DNA of 64,000 bases from Symsagittifera roscoffensis (GCF_963678635.1 NC_087067.1:18483639-18547638); one strand, 5' to 3'. Shown: positions 48,533-59,853, counted from the stretch's first letter. Numbers and translations: made by a program. Notes: generated by a model not told the origin, from the sequence alone.

Positions 48533-50169
48533 TGAGCTTTATAAAGTAGCTTCTTTTTCTTGTTTTGCAGACCTGGATTTTTTGTCATCATTACCTTCGT
48601 CGAAATTTACGGAAAATTATCGCATATCTTATTGTATTTTAATCACGTGTCAGGCAATTTTCTGGAGTTAGTTTAAACGTTATTTCCAATGAACAAAATC
48701 TTTGTGCAATCTATATTTATCAATTCTATGAAACTGGGCTTTCTGATTGTGTCCAGGATCGAACTGAAGGCATTTTGCGTGTCAGGCAGACGTGATAACC
48801 GCTACTCCACAGCACTTGAGCTTCACGAAGTAGCTTCTTTTTCTTGTTTTGCAGACCTGGAATTTTTGTCATCAGTGCATTTGTCGAAAATTACGGAAAA
48901 TTTTGCATGTCTTAATGAATTTTTGTCACGTGTCAGGCAATTTTTCTTGAGTTATTTGAAATATAGTTTCCAGCGACCAAAATTTTGTACACTCCCTATT
49001 TTTCGTTTTTACAAGAATTGATTTCCTGATATTGTCCAGGATCGAACTGGAGACTTTCTGCGTGTTAGGCAGACGTGATAACCGGTACACCACTGCACCT
49101 GAGCTTTTTAAGTAGCTTCTTTTTCTTGTTTTGCAGACCTGGAATTTTTGTCATCAGTGCATTTGTCGAAAATTACGGACATTTTTTTACATGTCTTAAT
49201 GAATTTTCGTCACGTGTCAGGCAATTTTTTGGAGTTATTTGAAATATAGTTTCCAGCGAACAAAATTTTTGTACAATCCTTATTTTTAGTTTCCATAAGA
49301 ATTGATTGCCTGATAGTGTTCCGGATCGAACTGGAGGCCTTCTGCGTGTTAGGCAGACGTGATAACCGGTACACCACAGCAGCACCTGAGCTTTCTCAAG
49401 TAATAATTTTTTTCTTGTTTTGCAGACCTGGATTTTTTGTCATCAGTGCATTTGTCGAAAATTACGGAAAATTTTGCATGTCTTAATGAATTTTCGTCAC
49501 GTGTCAGGCAATTTTTCTGGAGTTATTTGAAATATAGTTTCCAGCGAACAAAATTTTTGTACACTCCTTATTTTTCGTTTTCATAAGAATTGATTGCCTG
49601 ATAGTGTTCCAGATCGAACTGGAGGCCTTCTGCGTGTTAGGCAGACGTGATAACCGGTACACCACAGCAGCACCTGAGCTTTCTCAAGTAATAATTTTTT
49701 TCTTGTTTTGCAGACCTGGATTTTTTGTCATCAGTGCATTTGTCGAAAATTACGGAGAATTTTGCATGTCTTAATGAATTTTCGTCACTTATCAGGCAAT
49801 TTTTCTGGAGTTATTTGAAATATAGTTTCCAGCGAACAAAATTTTTGTACACTCCTTATTTTTCGTTTTCATAAGAATTGATTGCCTGATAGTGTTCCAG
49901 ATCGAACTGGAGGCCTTCTGCGTGTTAGGCAGACGTGATAGCCACTACACCACTGCACCTGAGCATTCTTATAGCTTCTTTTTCTTGTTTTGCATACCTG
50001 GAATTTTTGTCATCAGTGCCTTTGTCGAAAGTTACGGAAAATTTTCGCATGTCTTATTGTATTTAAATCACGTGTCAGGCAATTTTTCTGGAGTTAGTTT
50101 AAACGTTATTTCCAATGAACAAAATCTTTGTGCAATCCATCTTTATCAATTCTATGAAACTGGACTTTC

Positions 50170-50242
50170 TGATGCTGTCCAGGATCGAACTGAAGGCATT
50201 TTGCGTGTCAGGCAGACGTGATAACCGCTACACCACAGCACT
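50170..50242 (-). tRNA. tRNA-Val-like, anticodon GAC
   Basis: Counterpart of 39433-39505, with better-paired acceptor next to the T arm (gatgctgtcc). Confidence 0.5.
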
Positions 50243-51882
50243 TGAGCTTCACGAAGTAGCTTCTTTTTCTTGTTTTGCAGACCTGGAATTTTTTGTCATC
50301 AGTGCATTTGTCGAAACTTACGGAAAATTTTGCATGTCTTAATGAATTTTTGTCACGTGTGAGGCAGTTTTTCTTGAGTTATTTGAAATATAGTTTCCAT
50401 CGAACAAAATTTTTGTACACTCCTTATTTTTCGTTTTTATAAGAATTGATTTCCTGATATTGTCCAGGATCGAACGGGAGACTTTCTGCGTGTTAGGCAG
50501 ACGTGATAACCGGTACACCACTGCACCTGAGCTGTCTTAAGTAGCTTCTTTTTCTTGTTTTGCAGACCTGGAATTTTTGTCATCAGTGCATTTGTCGAAA
50601 CTTACGGAAAATTTTGCATGTCTTAATGAATTTTTGTCACGTGTGAGGCAGTTTTTCTTGAGTTATTTAAAATATAGTTTCCAGCGAACAAAATTTTTTT
50701 ACAATCCTTATTTTTAATTTCCATAAGAATTGTTTGCCTGATATTGTTCAGGATCGAACTGGAAGCCTTCTGCGTGTTAGGCAGACATGATAACCGCTAC
50801 GCCACAGCAGCACCTGAGCTTTCTCAAGTAATAATTTTTTTGTTGTTTTGCAGACCTGGATTTTTTGTCATCAGTGCATTTGTCGAAATTTACGGAAAAT
50901 TTTGCATGTCTCAATGAATTTTCGTCACGTGTCAGGTAATTTTTCTGGAGTTATTTGAAATATAGTTTCCAGCGAACAAAATATTTGTACAATCCTTATT
51001 TTTCGTTTTCATAAGAATTGATTGCCTGATATTGATCCGGATCGAACTGAAGGCCTTCTGCGTGTTAGGGCAGACGTGATAGCCGCTACACCACTGCACC
51101 TGAGCTTTCTTAAGTAGCTTCTTTTTCTTGTTTTGCAGACCTGGAATTTTTGTAATCAGTGCCTTTGTCGAAAGTTACGGAAAATTTTCGCATGTCTTAT
51201 TGTATTTTAATCACATGTCAGGCAATTTTTCTGGAGTTAGTTTAAACGTTATTTCCAATGAACAAAATCTTTGTGCAATCCAAATTTATCAATTCTATGA
51301 TATTGGACTTTCTGATGCTCTCCAGGATCGAACTGAAGACATTGTGCGTGTTAGGTAGACGTGATAACCGATACACCACAGCACCTGAGCTTTCTTAAGT
51401 AGCTTCTTTTTCTTGTTTTGCAGACCTGGAATTTTTGTCATCAGTGCCTTTGTCGAAAATTACGGAAAATTTTCGCATGTCTTATTGTATTTTAATCACG
51501 TGTCAGGCAATTTTTCTGGAGTTAAGTTTAAACGTTATTTCCAATGAACAAAATCTTTGTGCAATCCAAATTTATCAATTCTATGATATTGGACTTTCTG
51601 ATGCTCTCCAGGATCGAACTGAAGACATTTTGCGTGTTAGGTAGACGTGGTAACCGATACACCACAGCACCTGAGCTTTCTTAAGTAGCTTCTTTTTCTT
51701 GTTTTGCAGACCTGGAATTTTGGTCATCAATGCATTTGTCGAAAATTACGGAAAAACTTTCATTTCTTAATGAATTTTCGTCACATGTCAGGCAATTTTT
51801 CTGGAGTTAGTTGAAATATTATTTTCAACGAACAAAATATTTGTACAGTCCTGATTCACCATTTTTACGAAAATTGACTTTC

Positions 51883-51955
51883 TGATGCTCTCCAGGATCG
51901 AACTGCAGTCCTTCTGAGTGTTAGGCAGACGTGATAACCGCTACACCACAGCACC
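51883..51955 (-). tRNA. tRNA-Val(AAC), one anticodon-stem mismatch
   Basis: Counterpart of 41998-42070 in the 10.74-kb-apart duplication. Confidence 0.55.
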
Positions 51956-52451
51956 TGAGCTTTCTTAAGTAGCTTCTTTTTCTTGTTTTGCAGACCTGGA
52001 ATTTTTGTCATCAGTGCCTTTATCGAAAGTTACGGAAAATTTTCGCATGTCTTATTGTATTTTAATCACGTGTCAGGCAATTTTTCTGGAGTTAAGTTTA
52101 AACGTTATTTCCAATGAACAAAATCTTTTGCAATCCAAATTTATCAATTCTATGATATTGGACTTTCTGATGCTCTCCAGGATCGAACTGAAGACATTTT
52201 GCGTGTTAGGTAGACGTGGTAACCGATACTCCACAGCACCTGAGCTTTCTTAAGTAGCTTCTTTTTCTTGTTTTGCAGACTTGGAATTTTGGTCATCAGC
52301 GCATTTGTCGAAAATTACGGAAAAACTTGCATTTCTTAATGAATTTTCGTCACGTGTCAGGCAATTTTTCTGGAGTTAGTTGAAATATAATTTTCAACGA
52401 ACAAAATGTTTGTACAGTCATGATTCATCATTTATTTGATAATTGACTTTC

Positions 52452-52524
52452 TGATGCTGTCCAGGATCGAACTAGAGACCTTCTGCATGTTAGGCAAACG
52501 TGATAACCGCTACACCACAGCACC
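52452..52524 (-). tRNA. tRNA-Val(AAC)
   Basis: Third copy of the 42851-42923 form; all stems pair allowing G-U. Confidence 0.75.
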
Positions 52525-53020
52525 TGAGCTTTTTAAGTAGCTTCTTTTTCTTGTTTTGCAGACCTGGAATTTTTGTCATCAGTGCCTTTGTCGAAATTTA
52601 CGGAAAATTTTCGCATGTCTCATTGTATTTTAATCACGTGTCAGGCAATTTTTCTGGAGTTAAGTTTAAACGTTATTTCCAATGAACAAAATCTTTGTGC
52701 AATCCAAATTTATCAATTCTATGATATTGGACTTTCTGATGTTCTCCAGGATCGAACTGAAGACAATTTGCGTGTTAGGTAGACGTGGTAACCGATACAC
52801 CACAGCACCTGAGCTTTCTTAAGTAGCTTCTTTTTCTTGTTTTGCACACCTGGAATTTTGGTCATCAGTGCATTTGTCGAAAATTACGGAAAAACTTGCA
52901 TTTCTTAATGAATTTTCGTCACATGTCAGGCAATTTTTCTGGAGTTAGTTGAAATATTATTTTCAACGAACAAAATGTTTGTACAGTCCTGATTCATCAT
53001 TTTTACGAAAATTGACTTTC

Positions 53021-53093
53021 TGATGCTGTCCAGGATTGAACTGCAGACCTTCTGAGTGTTAGGCAGACGTGATAACCGCTACACCACAGCACC
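53021..53093 (-). tRNA. tRNA-Val(AAC)
   Basis: Acceptor intact; T39 opposes C31, and T loop is TTCAATC. Confidence 0.6.
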
Positions 53094-53577
53094 TGAGCTT
53101 TCTTAAGTAGCTTCTTTTTCTTGTTTTGCAGACCTGGAATTTTTGTCATCAGTGCCTTTGTCGAAAGTTACGGAAAATTTTCGCATGTCTTATTGTATTT
53201 TAATCACGTGTCAGGCAATTTTTCTGGAGTTAAGTTTAAACGTTATTTCCAATGAACAAAATCTTTGTGCAATCCAAATTTATCAATTCTATGATATTGG
53301 ACTTTCTGATGCTCTCCAGGATCGAACTGAAGACATTTTGCGTGTTAGGTAGACGTGGTAACCGATACACCACAGCACCTGAGCTTTCTTTTCTTGTTTT
53401 GCAGACTTGGAATTTTGGTCATCAGCGCATTTGTCGAAAATTACGGAAAAACTTGCATTTCTTAATGAATTTTCGTCACGTGTCAGGCAATTTTTCTGGA
53501 GTTAGTTGAAATATAATTTTCAACGAACAAAATGTTTGTACAGTCATGACTCATCATTTATTTGATAATTGACTATC

Positions 53578-53650
53578 TGATGCTGTCCAGGATCGAACTG
53601 GAGACCTTCTGCGTGTTAGGCAAACGTGATAACCGCTACACGACAGCACC
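53578..53650 (-). tRNA. tRNA-Val(AAC), near intact
   Basis: All stems pair (one G-U in the anticodon stem). The only oddity is base 9 (plus strand acacgacag). Confidence 0.75.
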
Positions 53651-53863
53651 TGAGCTTTCTTAAGTAGCTTCTTTTTCTTGTTTTGCAGACCTGGAATTTT
53701 TGTCATCAGTGCCTGTGGCGAAAGTTACGGAAAATTTTCGCATGTCTTATTGTATTTTAATCACGTGTCAGGCAATTTTTTCTGGAGTTAGTTGAAATAT
53801 CATTTTCAACGAACAAAATGTTTGTACAGTCCTGATTCATCATTTTTACGAAAATTGACTTTC

Positions 53864-53936
53864 TGATGCTGTCCAGGATCGAACTGCAGACCTTCTGAGT
53901 GTAGGGCAGACGTGATAACCGCTACACCACAGCACC
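53864..53936 (-). tRNA. tRNA-Val-like(UAC), C33
   Basis: Loop CCTACAC. The duplicate 57568-57640 has CCAACAC, so UAC and AAC interconverted after the 3704-bp duplication. Confidence 0.5.
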
Positions 53937-54459
53937 TGAGCTTTCTTAAGTAGCTTCTTTTTCTTGTTTTGCAGACCTGGAATTTTTGTCATCGGTGCCT
54001 TTGTCGAAAGTTACGGAAAATTTTCGCATGTCTTATTGTATTTTAATCACGTGTCAGGCAATTTTTCTGGAGTCAGTTGAAATATAATTGTCAACTATAC
54101 TTTGAACTAATTCAAAGAACTGTCCCAATTTTTGGGAGACTTTATGTTTGTTGATAATTGTAAGCCTCAGTAATGCTTTGTGATGTTTTGCATGTTTGGT
54201 AATTGAAATATTATTGGTTAAAACCTATTTTTTCTGACTGAAGTCTATATTTAGGGCTATAATATCTGAGGAAAAGTCAAACAAAACAAGCAATTTAATT
54301 GAAATTGACATAGGACACTAACCAATTATCAAATGATTTTCCGGTATTTAATTACTGCTTTCATCAAATTTTAGGAAAATTTTGTTTCATTTTAACAAAA
54401 TTACAAACAAGAATGTATATTTAGTAGATAACATTATCACTATTTATCGATTTTATGAA

Positions 54460-54552
54460 TTTCATTGGTTGTTTTCAATTGTTTTTTGCTTTCATTTGCG
54501 GTTTTGATTGGCTACATGAATTTCCTTAAAACTAATTAGACTCTAAATAAGG
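54460..54552 (+). promoter_or_regulatory. Possible pol II promoter of the island ORF
   Basis: Reverse CCAAT boxes cattggttg (about 54462) and gattggctac (about 54507) are followed by a TATA-like ctctaaataagg (54540-54551), about 45 bp before the ATG at 54596. Suggestive spacing only. Confidence 0.35.
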
Positions 54553-54595
54553 AAAAAACTATTTATGGTGATTGTGATTACAAAATAAATTAAAA

Positions 54596-55179
54596 ATGGT
54601 ACAACTATTCGAGTTTTTTCAAGTTTCTTTGCTTATTTCAGTAAGAAATATGTTTCTATCAAAACCCTTTTCAATGTCTGAAATGGACATTTATCAGACT
54701 TTAAGGTTGAACTACTACAAAAAATTAAAAGAGAATGTTTTAGTTTTAACTTGTTTAGAAACACAGAAAGTTCAATAGTTTTGTTAAAAAGATGGAGAGG
54801 AGATTTCAGAAAAGCAGAGTACTGCCAGATTTATCAACAATGTTTTTATCTAGTACAGTTAAGTCAGATTCAGTGGTCTATCAGTAAAAAACAAAACAAT
54901 GGAAGAGCCTATGAAACAAAAGTTGGAGATAAAGAACATCATTTCGATTACTGTTTTGAATTTGATACAATTACAAAATCTAGTATTGTCAGAATATCTT
55001 TTAATCGGTTATCCAAATTTAAAAGACTTCCGGTTGTTTATATTACAAAATATCAAAAACAAAGTGATAAAAATGTATATTTTGGTAATTTCTTTTTTCA
55101 CTGGTTAGAAAGAGAGCAAATCGAAAAAATTTTGATCGAAATTTCAAAATTTGAATTGCGTATCGAAAAAACAATATAA
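54596..55179 (+). pseudogene. Frameshifted uncharacterised ORF, copy 1
   Basis: One frame runs from ATG at 54596 (another ATG at 54674) into about residue 29; a second frame is open from 54682 to the TAA ending at 55179 (165 codons) but has no ATG. The two join smoothly if one base were missing from the A-run at 54680-54683, giving about 195 residues. Visible traits: Lys-, Phe- and Tyr-rich, an EHHFDYCFEFD stretch, KRLPVVYITKYQK, and a Glu/Lys-rich C terminus; no signal peptide or membrane helix evident. Upstream are two ATTGG motifs and a TATA-like element at promoter-like spacing. I do not recognise the family. It may be a decayed gene, a last exon, or a gene with a sequencing error. Confidence 0.45.
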
Positions 55180-55420
55180 ACTAGACAAGAAATCTCATTT
55201 ATCTAACTAAGGTATCAAATTTTATATCTTATTTTTGTTAGAAAAATTCAATAAAATTGTTTGATTAGGAAGTTTGATAAACATAGTTTGGTTCTGATCT
55301 ACAAAGTTTTTTTCAAATCTGCGAATACTTCATTCTGATTGGTTATTACCACAAATACTGCCTGTGAGGGTATCCTCAATAACTACAAACGGTATCAAAA
55401 TTGTTCAAACAAATTCATCA

Positions 55421-55632
55421 GAAGTCGAGCTCAATTCTGATTGGTTGACACTAACTTTGTTGAAAATTCCATGACTATTGAAGCTCAATTCTGATTGGTT
55501 GACATTAAATTTGTTGAAAATTCCATGACTATTGAAGCTCTGATTGGTTGATATCAGAAAATATTAAAAAATTCCTTATAATTAATGCTCAATTCTGATT
55601 GGTTGATAGCAAAACTTTTGAAAACTCCTTGG
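55421..55632 (+). repeat. CCAAT-bearing minisatellite, 54-bp unit, copy 1
   Basis: Four units starting 55421, 55480, 55534 and 55587 share gctcaattctgattggttga; the first two also share tttgttgaaaattccatgac. Each holds one ATTGG (reverse CCAAT). A single related ctgattggtta lies at about 55337. Confidence 0.75.
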
Positions 55633-55865
55633 TTAGATTGGATGATTTTTATTTCAGCTAAGCTAAATAGCACATCCATTTTGATTTTATTTCACGTTAA
55701 AAACAATTAGTTAATAAGTTAGCTGTTTTTATTGACTTTTAGTCATTTTTAACTCTTCTATTCAACTCTTCTTATCTAAAAATTTGGTACATTTTAAATC
55801 TCCCATTCCAACGAGCAAAATCTTTGTACAGTCCTTACTATTCATTTTTATGATAAATGCTTTTC

Positions 55866-55938
55866 TGATGCTGTCCAGGATCGAACTTGAGACCTTCTGC
55901 GTGTGAGGCAGACGTGATTACCGCTACAAAACAGCACC
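55866..55938 (-). tRNA. tRNA-Val(CAC)
   Basis: Anticodon stem perfect. The A box is damaged (plus strand ctacaaaacag) and gattacc replaces gataacc. Duplicate at 59570. Confidence 0.55.
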
Positions 55939-56149
55939 TGGATTTCTCAAGTAGCTTCTTTTTCTTGTTTTGCAGACCTGGAATTTTTGTCATCAGTGCG
56001 TTTGTCGAAAACTTCGGTAAAACTTCGAATGTCTTAATGTATTTTCGTCACATATCAAGCAATTTTTCTGGAGTTAGTTGAAATATAATTTTCAACGAAC
56101 AAAATATTTGCTCAGTCCTGATTCATGATTTTTACGATAATTGACATTC

Positions 56150-56222
56150 TGCTGCTGTCCAGGATCGAACTGGGTACCTTCTGCGTGTTAGGCAGATGTG
56201 ATAACCGCTACACCCTAGCACC
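56150..56222 (-). tRNA. tRNA-Val-like(AAC)
   Basis: Loop CTAACAC. G2-G71 clash, variable-loop changes (gggtacc) and caccctagc in the A-box region. Duplicate at 59854. Confidence 0.5.
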
Positions 56223-56434
56223 TTAGCTTTTTGAAGGAGCTTCTTTTTCTTGTTTTGCAAACCTGGATTTTTTGTCATCAGTGCGTTTGTCGAAAATTTC
56301 GGTAAAGCTTCGCATGTCTTAATGTATTTTCGTCACGTGTCAGGCAATTTTTCTGGAGTTAGTTGAAATATAATTTTCAACGAACAAAATCTTTGTACAG
56401 ACCTTATTCATCATTTTCATGATAGTTGACTTTC

Positions 56435-56504
56435 TGATGCTGTCCAGGATCGAACTGTAGACCTGCGTGTAAGGCAGACGTGATAACTGCTACACCATAG
56501 CACA
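56435..56504 (-). tRNA. tRNA-Val-like(UAC), 70 nt
   Basis: Three bases are missing between T-stem and anticodon stem (gtagacctgcgtg), leaving almost no variable loop. Same form at 60139-60208, 61838-61907, 62969-63038 (UAC) and, with CAC, 56718-56787, 60422-60491, 61556-61625, 62121-62190, 62687-62756, 63821-63890. Confidence 0.45.
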
Positions 56505-56717
56505 TGAGTGTTCTTAAGTAGCTTCTTTTTCTTGTTTTGCAGACCTGGAATTTTTGTCATCAGTGCGTTTGTCGAAAATTTCGGAAAAATTTCGCATGTC
56601 TTAATGTATTTTTGGTCACATGTTAGGCAATTTATCAGGAGTTACTTGAAACATAATTTCCAACGAGCAAATTCTTTGTACAGTCCTTTTTCATCATTTT
56701 CATGATAGTTGACTTTC

Positions 56718-56787
56718 TGATGCTGTCCAGGATCGAATTGTAGACCTACGTGTGAGGCAGACGTGATAACCGCTACACCACAGTAGC
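56718..56787 (-). tRNA. tRNA-Val-like(CAC), 70 nt
   Basis: Same three-base deletion; two T-stem mismatches (TACAA against CTGGA). Confidence 0.45.
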
Positions 56788-56999
56788 TGAGCTTTCTCAA
56801 GTAGCTTCTTTTTCTTGTTTTGCAGACCTGGAATTTTTATCATCAGTGCGTTTGTCGAAATTTTTGGAAAAATTTCGCATTTCTCAATGAATTTTCGTCA
56901 CGTGTTAGGCAATTTTTCTGGAGTTAGTTGAAATATAAATTCCAACGAGCAAAATCTTTGTACATTCTTTATTATTTATTTTTATGATAGTTGATTTTC

Positions 57000-57072
57000 T
57001 GATGCTGTCCAGGATCGAACTGGAGACCTTCTGCGTGTTAGGCAGACGTGATAACCGCTACACCACAGCACC
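57000..57072 (-). tRNA. tRNA-Val(AAC), perfect cloverleaf
   Basis: Consensus sequence with all stems paired. Its partner in the 3704-bp duplication, 60704-60776, differs by one acceptor base. Confidence 0.85.
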
Positions 57073-57284
57073 TGAGATTTCTCAAGTAGCTTCTTTTTGT
57101 TGTTTCGCAGACCTGGAATTGTTGTCATCAGTGCGTTTGTCGAAAACTTCGGTAAAACTTCGCATGTCTTAATGTATTTTCGTCACATGTCAAGCAATTT
57201 TTCTGGAGTTACTTGAAACATAATTTCCAACGAGCAAATTCTTTGTACAGTCCTTATTCATCATTTTCATGATAGTTGACTTTC

Positions 57285-57354
57285 TGATGCTGTCCAGGAT
57301 CGAATTGTAGACCTACGTCTGAGGCAGACGTGATAACCGCTACACCACAGCAGC
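57285..57354 (-). tRNA. tRNA-Val-like, anticodon CAG, 70 nt
   Basis: Plus strand acgtctgagg gives loop CTCAGAC; would read leucine CUG. Duplicate at 60989-61058. Confidence 0.45.
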
Positions 57355-57567
57355 TGAGCTTTCTCAAGTAGCTTCTTTTTCTTGTTTTGCAGACCTGGAA
57401 TTTTTGTCATCAGTGCCTTTGTCGAAAGTTACGGAAAATTTTCGCATGTCTTATTGTATTTTAATCACGTGTCAGGCAATTTTTTCTGGAGTTAGTTGAA
57501 ATATCATTTTCAACGAACAAAATGTTTGTACAGTCCTGATTCATCATTTTTACGAAAATTGACTTTC

Positions 57568-57640
57568 TGATGCTGTCCAGGATCGAACTGCAGACCTTCT
57601 GAGTGTTGGGCAGACGTGATAACCGCTACACCACAGCACC
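57568..57640 (-). tRNA. tRNA-Val-like(AAC), C33
   Basis: Loop CCAACAC; T39-C31 mismatch. Last copy before the second island. Confidence 0.5.
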
Positions 57641-58299
57641 TGAGCTTTCTTAAGTAGCTTCTTTTTCTTGTTTTGCAGACCTGGAATTTTTGTCATCGGT
57701 GCCTTTGTCGAAAGTTACGGAAAATTTTCGCATGTCTTATTGTATTTTAATCAGGTGTCAGGCAATTTTTCTGGAGTCAGTTGAAATATAATTGTCAACT
57801 ATACTTTGAACTAATTCAAAGAACTGTCCCAATTTTTGGGAGACTTTATGTTTGTTGATAATTGTAAGCCTCAGTAATGCTTTGTGATGTTTTGCATGTT
57901 TGCTAATTGAAATATTATTGGTTAAAACCTATTTTTTCTGACTGAAGTCTATATTTAGGGCTATAATATCTGAGGAAAAGTCAAACAAAACAAGCAATTT
58001 AATTGAAATTGACATAGGACACTAACCAATTATCAAATGATTTTCCGGTATTTAATTACTGCTTTCATCAAATTTTAGGAAAATTTTGTTTCATTTTAAC
58101 AAAATTACAAACAAGAATGTATATTTAGTAGATAACATTATCACTATTTATCGATTTTATGAATTTCATTGGTTGTTTTCAATTGTTTTTTGCTTTCATT
58201 TGCGGTTTTGATTGGCTACATGAATTTCCTTAAAACTAATTAGACTCTAAATAAGGAAAAAACTTTTTATGGTGATTGTGATTACAAAATAAATTAAAA

Positions 58300-58883
58300 A
58301 TGGTACAACTATTCGAGTTTTTTCAAGTTTCTTTGCTTATTTCAGTAAGAAATATGTTTCTATCAAAACCCTTTTCAATGTCTGAAATGGACATTTATCA
58401 GACTTTAAGGTTGAACTACTACAAAAAATTAAAAGAGAATGTTTTAGTTTTAACTTGTTTAGAAACACAGAAAGTTCAATAGTTTTGTTAAAAAGATGGA
58501 GAGGAGATTTCAGAAAAGCAGAGTACTGCCAGATTTATCAACAATGTTTTTATCTAGTACAGTTAAGTCAGATTCAGTGGTCTATCAGTAAAAAACAAAA
58601 CAATGGAAGAGCCTATGAAACAAAAGTTGGAGATAAAGAACATCATTTCGATTACTGTTTTGAATTTGATACAATTACAAAATCTAGTATTGTCAGAATA
58701 TCTTTTAATCGGTTATCCAAATTTAAAAGACTTCCGGTTGTTTATATTACAAAATATCAAAAACAAAGTGATAAAAATGTATATTTTGGTAATTTCTTTT
58801 TTCACTGGTTAGAAAGAGAGCAAATCGAAAAAATTTTGATCGAAATTTCAAAATTTGAATTGCGTATCGAAAAAACAATATAA
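58300..58883 (+). pseudogene. Frameshifted uncharacterised ORF, copy 2
   Basis: Same two frames as 54596-55179 with the same break at the A-run (58384-58387); I saw no amino-acid difference. The frameshift therefore predates the duplication, unless both are the same assembly or consensus error. Confidence 0.45.
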
Positions 58884-59124
58884 ACTAGACAAGAAATCTC
58901 ATTTATCTAACTAAGGTATCAAATTTTATATCTTATTTTTGTTAGAAAAATTCAATAAAATTGTTTGATTAGGAAGTTTGATAAACATAGTTTGGTTCTG
59001 ATCTACAAAGTTTTTTTCAAATCTGCGAATACTTCATTCTGATTGGTTATTACCACAAATACTGCCTGTGAGGGTATCCTCAATAACTACAAACGGTATC
59101 AAAATTGTTCAAACAAATTCATCA

Positions 59125-59336
59125 GAAGTCGAGCTCAATTCTGATTGGTTGACACTAACTTTGTTGAAAATTCCATGACTATTGAAGCTCAATTCTGATT
59201 GGTTGACATTAAATTTGTTGAAAATTCCATGACTATTGAAGCTCTGATTGGTTGATATCAGAAAATATTAAAAAATTCCTTATAATTAATGCTCAATTCT
59301 GATTGGTTGATAGCAAAACTTTTGAAAACTCCTTGG
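59125..59336 (+). repeat. CCAAT-bearing minisatellite, copy 2
   Basis: Unit for unit the same as 55421-55632. Confidence 0.75.
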
Positions 59337-59569
59337 TTAGATTGGATGATTTTTATTTCAGCTAAGCTAAATAGCACATCCATTTTGATTTTATTTCACG
59401 TTAAAAACAATTAGTTAATAAGTTAGCTGTTTTTATTGACTTTTAGTCATTTTTAACTCTTCTATTCAACTCTTCTTATCTAAAAATTTGGTACATTTTA
59501 AATCTCCCATTCCAACGAGCAAAATCTTTGTACAGTCCTTACTATTCATTTTTATGATAAATGCTTTTC

Positions 59570-59642
59570 TGATGCTGTCCAGGATCGAACTTGAGACCTT
59601 CTGCGTGTGAGGCAGACGTGATTACCGCTACAAAACAGCACC
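59570..59642 (-). tRNA. tRNA-Val(CAC)
   Basis: Duplicate of 55866-55938. Confidence 0.55.
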
Positions 59643-59853
59643 TGGATTTCTCAAGTAGCTTCTTTTTCTTGTTTTGCAGACCTGGAATTTTTGTCATCAG
59701 TGCGTTTGTCGAAAACTTCGGTAAAACTTCGAATGTCTTAATCTATTTTCGTCACATATCAAGCAATTTTTCTGGAGTTAGTTGAAATATAATTTTCAAC
59801 GAACAAAATATTTGTTCAGTCCTGATTCATGATTTTTACGATAATTGACATTC

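Larger units (their letters stand above)
47609..52450 (-). repeat. Segment duplicated 10.74 kb upstream, copy 2
   Basis: Counterpart of 36868-42450 with three fewer monomers. Differences include AAC at 50739 where copy 1 has AAG (40001). Confidence 0.85.
36868..54095 (-). repeat. tRNA-Val satellite array, fourth block (61 copies)
   Basis: Copies not listed separately (72 nt to end unless given; AAC unless stated): 36868, 38006 GAC, 38289, 38573-38648, 38862-38937, 39150, 39717, 40289-40362, 40573, 41143, 41429, 41714, 42283, 43122, 43691, 43977, 44261, 45101, 45661, 45932, 46492, 46763, 47323, 47609, 47893, 48744 GAC, 49027, 49311-49386, 49599-49674, 49887, 50455, 50739-50814, 51027-51100, 51313, 51599, 52168, 52737, 53307. 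The 41143-type copies (ggtagacgtggtaaccgatac) have damaged anticodon stem and D arm; 40289 and 51027 have an extra G between anticodon loop and stem. Confidence 0.9.
54096..55804 (+). other. Non-satellite island, copy 1
   Basis: Satellite stops at ttgtcaac and resumes at tccaacgagc, with 1709 bp of unrelated AT-rich DNA between. Starts with two hairpins (54100-54117 with arms ctttgaa/ttcaaag; 54123-54137 with arms tcccaa/ttggga). Reverse CCAAT motifs (ATTGG) lie near 54212, 54464 and 54508, a TATA-like taaata near 54545, then a frameshifted ORF (54596-55179) and a CCAAT minisatellite (55421-55632). The stretches 55180-55420 and 55633-55804 show nothing recognisable. Confidence 0.8.
57800..59508 (+). 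other. Non-satellite island, copy 2
   Basis: Offset exactly 3704 from copy 1, with the same boundaries, hairpins, ATTGG motifs, ORF and minisatellite. Confidence 0.8.

Noticed and set aside
54641..54697. A 57-bp intron (GTAAGA to TTATCAG) joining the two island frames
   Set aside because: Its length is a multiple of three, so removing it leaves the upstream frame unchanged and does not connect to the 165-codon frame.
54899..55108. A 69-codon ORF in another frame of the island
   Set aside because: It overlaps the longer 165-codon open frame and has poorer composition; treated as a shadow.
54096..55804. DNA transposon with terminal inverted repeats
   Set aside because: The two ends of the island are not inverted copies of each other, and no transposase-like motif is visible.
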